The position numbers and the translations under genes were made by a program. The notes beneath the pieces were generated by a model. It had not been told where the DNA came from and did not search any database. It saw nothing but the letters and a program-made list of their open reading frames with translations. 42,901 nucleotides of DNA from CAXSDR01 sp964236445 (GTDB lineage Bacteria; Actinomycetota; Actinomycetes; Motilibacterales; Motilibacteraceae): the NCBI GenBank assembly GCA_964236445.1, contig CAXSDR010000020.1:1-42901 (forward strand), written 5' to 3'. Positions within the stretch are counted from its first letter, which is position 1. Every line of letters begins with the position of its first letter. Below, piece after piece: positions 42,886-42,901 of this stretch.

Positions 42886-42901
42886 ACGGCTCGCCGCCTA
42901 G

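Noticed and set aside
1..42901. CRISPR arrays, tRNA, rRNA, riboswitches and prophage genes
   Set aside because: I looked for regularly spaced long repeats, cloverleaf-like segments and phage structural genes and saw none. Without a covariance search I cannot exclude small RNAs.

Overview
The window is high-G+C DNA with strong G/C bias at third codon positions, frequent GTG starts and stop/start overlaps. It also carries typically actinobacterial families: DUF222/HNH, PspC-fused kinases, SARP, MbtH and DrrA-type ABC ATPase. The source is therefore an actinomycete. I cannot place it at genus level from sequence alone.

Left part (1 to about 13.9 kb) is ordinary chromosome with some decay. It holds the end of an MMPL exporter, a secreted protein, a decayed Tn3-family transposase, an MFS transporter and a hypothetical gene. 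A DUF222/HNH nuclease-like gene follows, with a perfect LexA box lying on a leaderless promoter. After it come a shattered phosphotransferase gene, a GNAT acetyltransferase, a PspC cell-envelope module (PspC protein, PspC-kinase, response regulator) and a second kinase/regulator pair that is divergently transcribed.

Right part (13.9 kb to the window end) is a biosynthetic gene cluster. It opens with an Sfp-type phosphopantetheinyl transferase and a divergent SARP activator. Operon 1 (15720-22481) encodes a KAS III-like enzyme, an ATP-grasp ligase, a fold-III PLP decarboxylase, a free acyl carrier protein, a second KAS III-like protein that has lost its cysteine, an acyl-CoA-dehydrogenase-like fragment and a full acyl-CoA dehydrogenase. 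The ligase/decarboxylase/carrier trio parallels BtrJ/BtrK/BtrI of butirosin, where an amino acid is loaded on a carrier protein and decarboxylated there. Operon 2 (22587-39173) encodes SbnB and SbnA (L-2,3-diaminopropionate synthesis), two NRPSs (C-A-T-E-C-T and C-A-T-C-A-T-TE) and an ABC-2 permease. A third group (39384-42885) holds an MMPL exporter, an MbtH protein and a DrrA-type ATPase. The cluster may continue past the right edge.

The strongest new signal is regulatory. The heptamer GTCAGNN is repeated at exactly 11-bp steps in front of both biosynthetic operons, four to five copies at 15595-15645 and three copies at 22473-22501. This is the architecture of SARP operators, and a SARP gene sits directly upstream.

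Working model (inference): the SARP switches on both operons. Ligase, decarboxylase, KAS pair and dehydrogenase make an unusual amine-bearing acyl starter on the free ACP. NRPS1 joins it to a diamino acid (probably Dap, epimerised to D). An A-less C-T didomain follows, then a Gly-like and an aromatic/hydrophobic residue are added, and the thioesterase releases the product. I do not recognise this combination as a known pathway.
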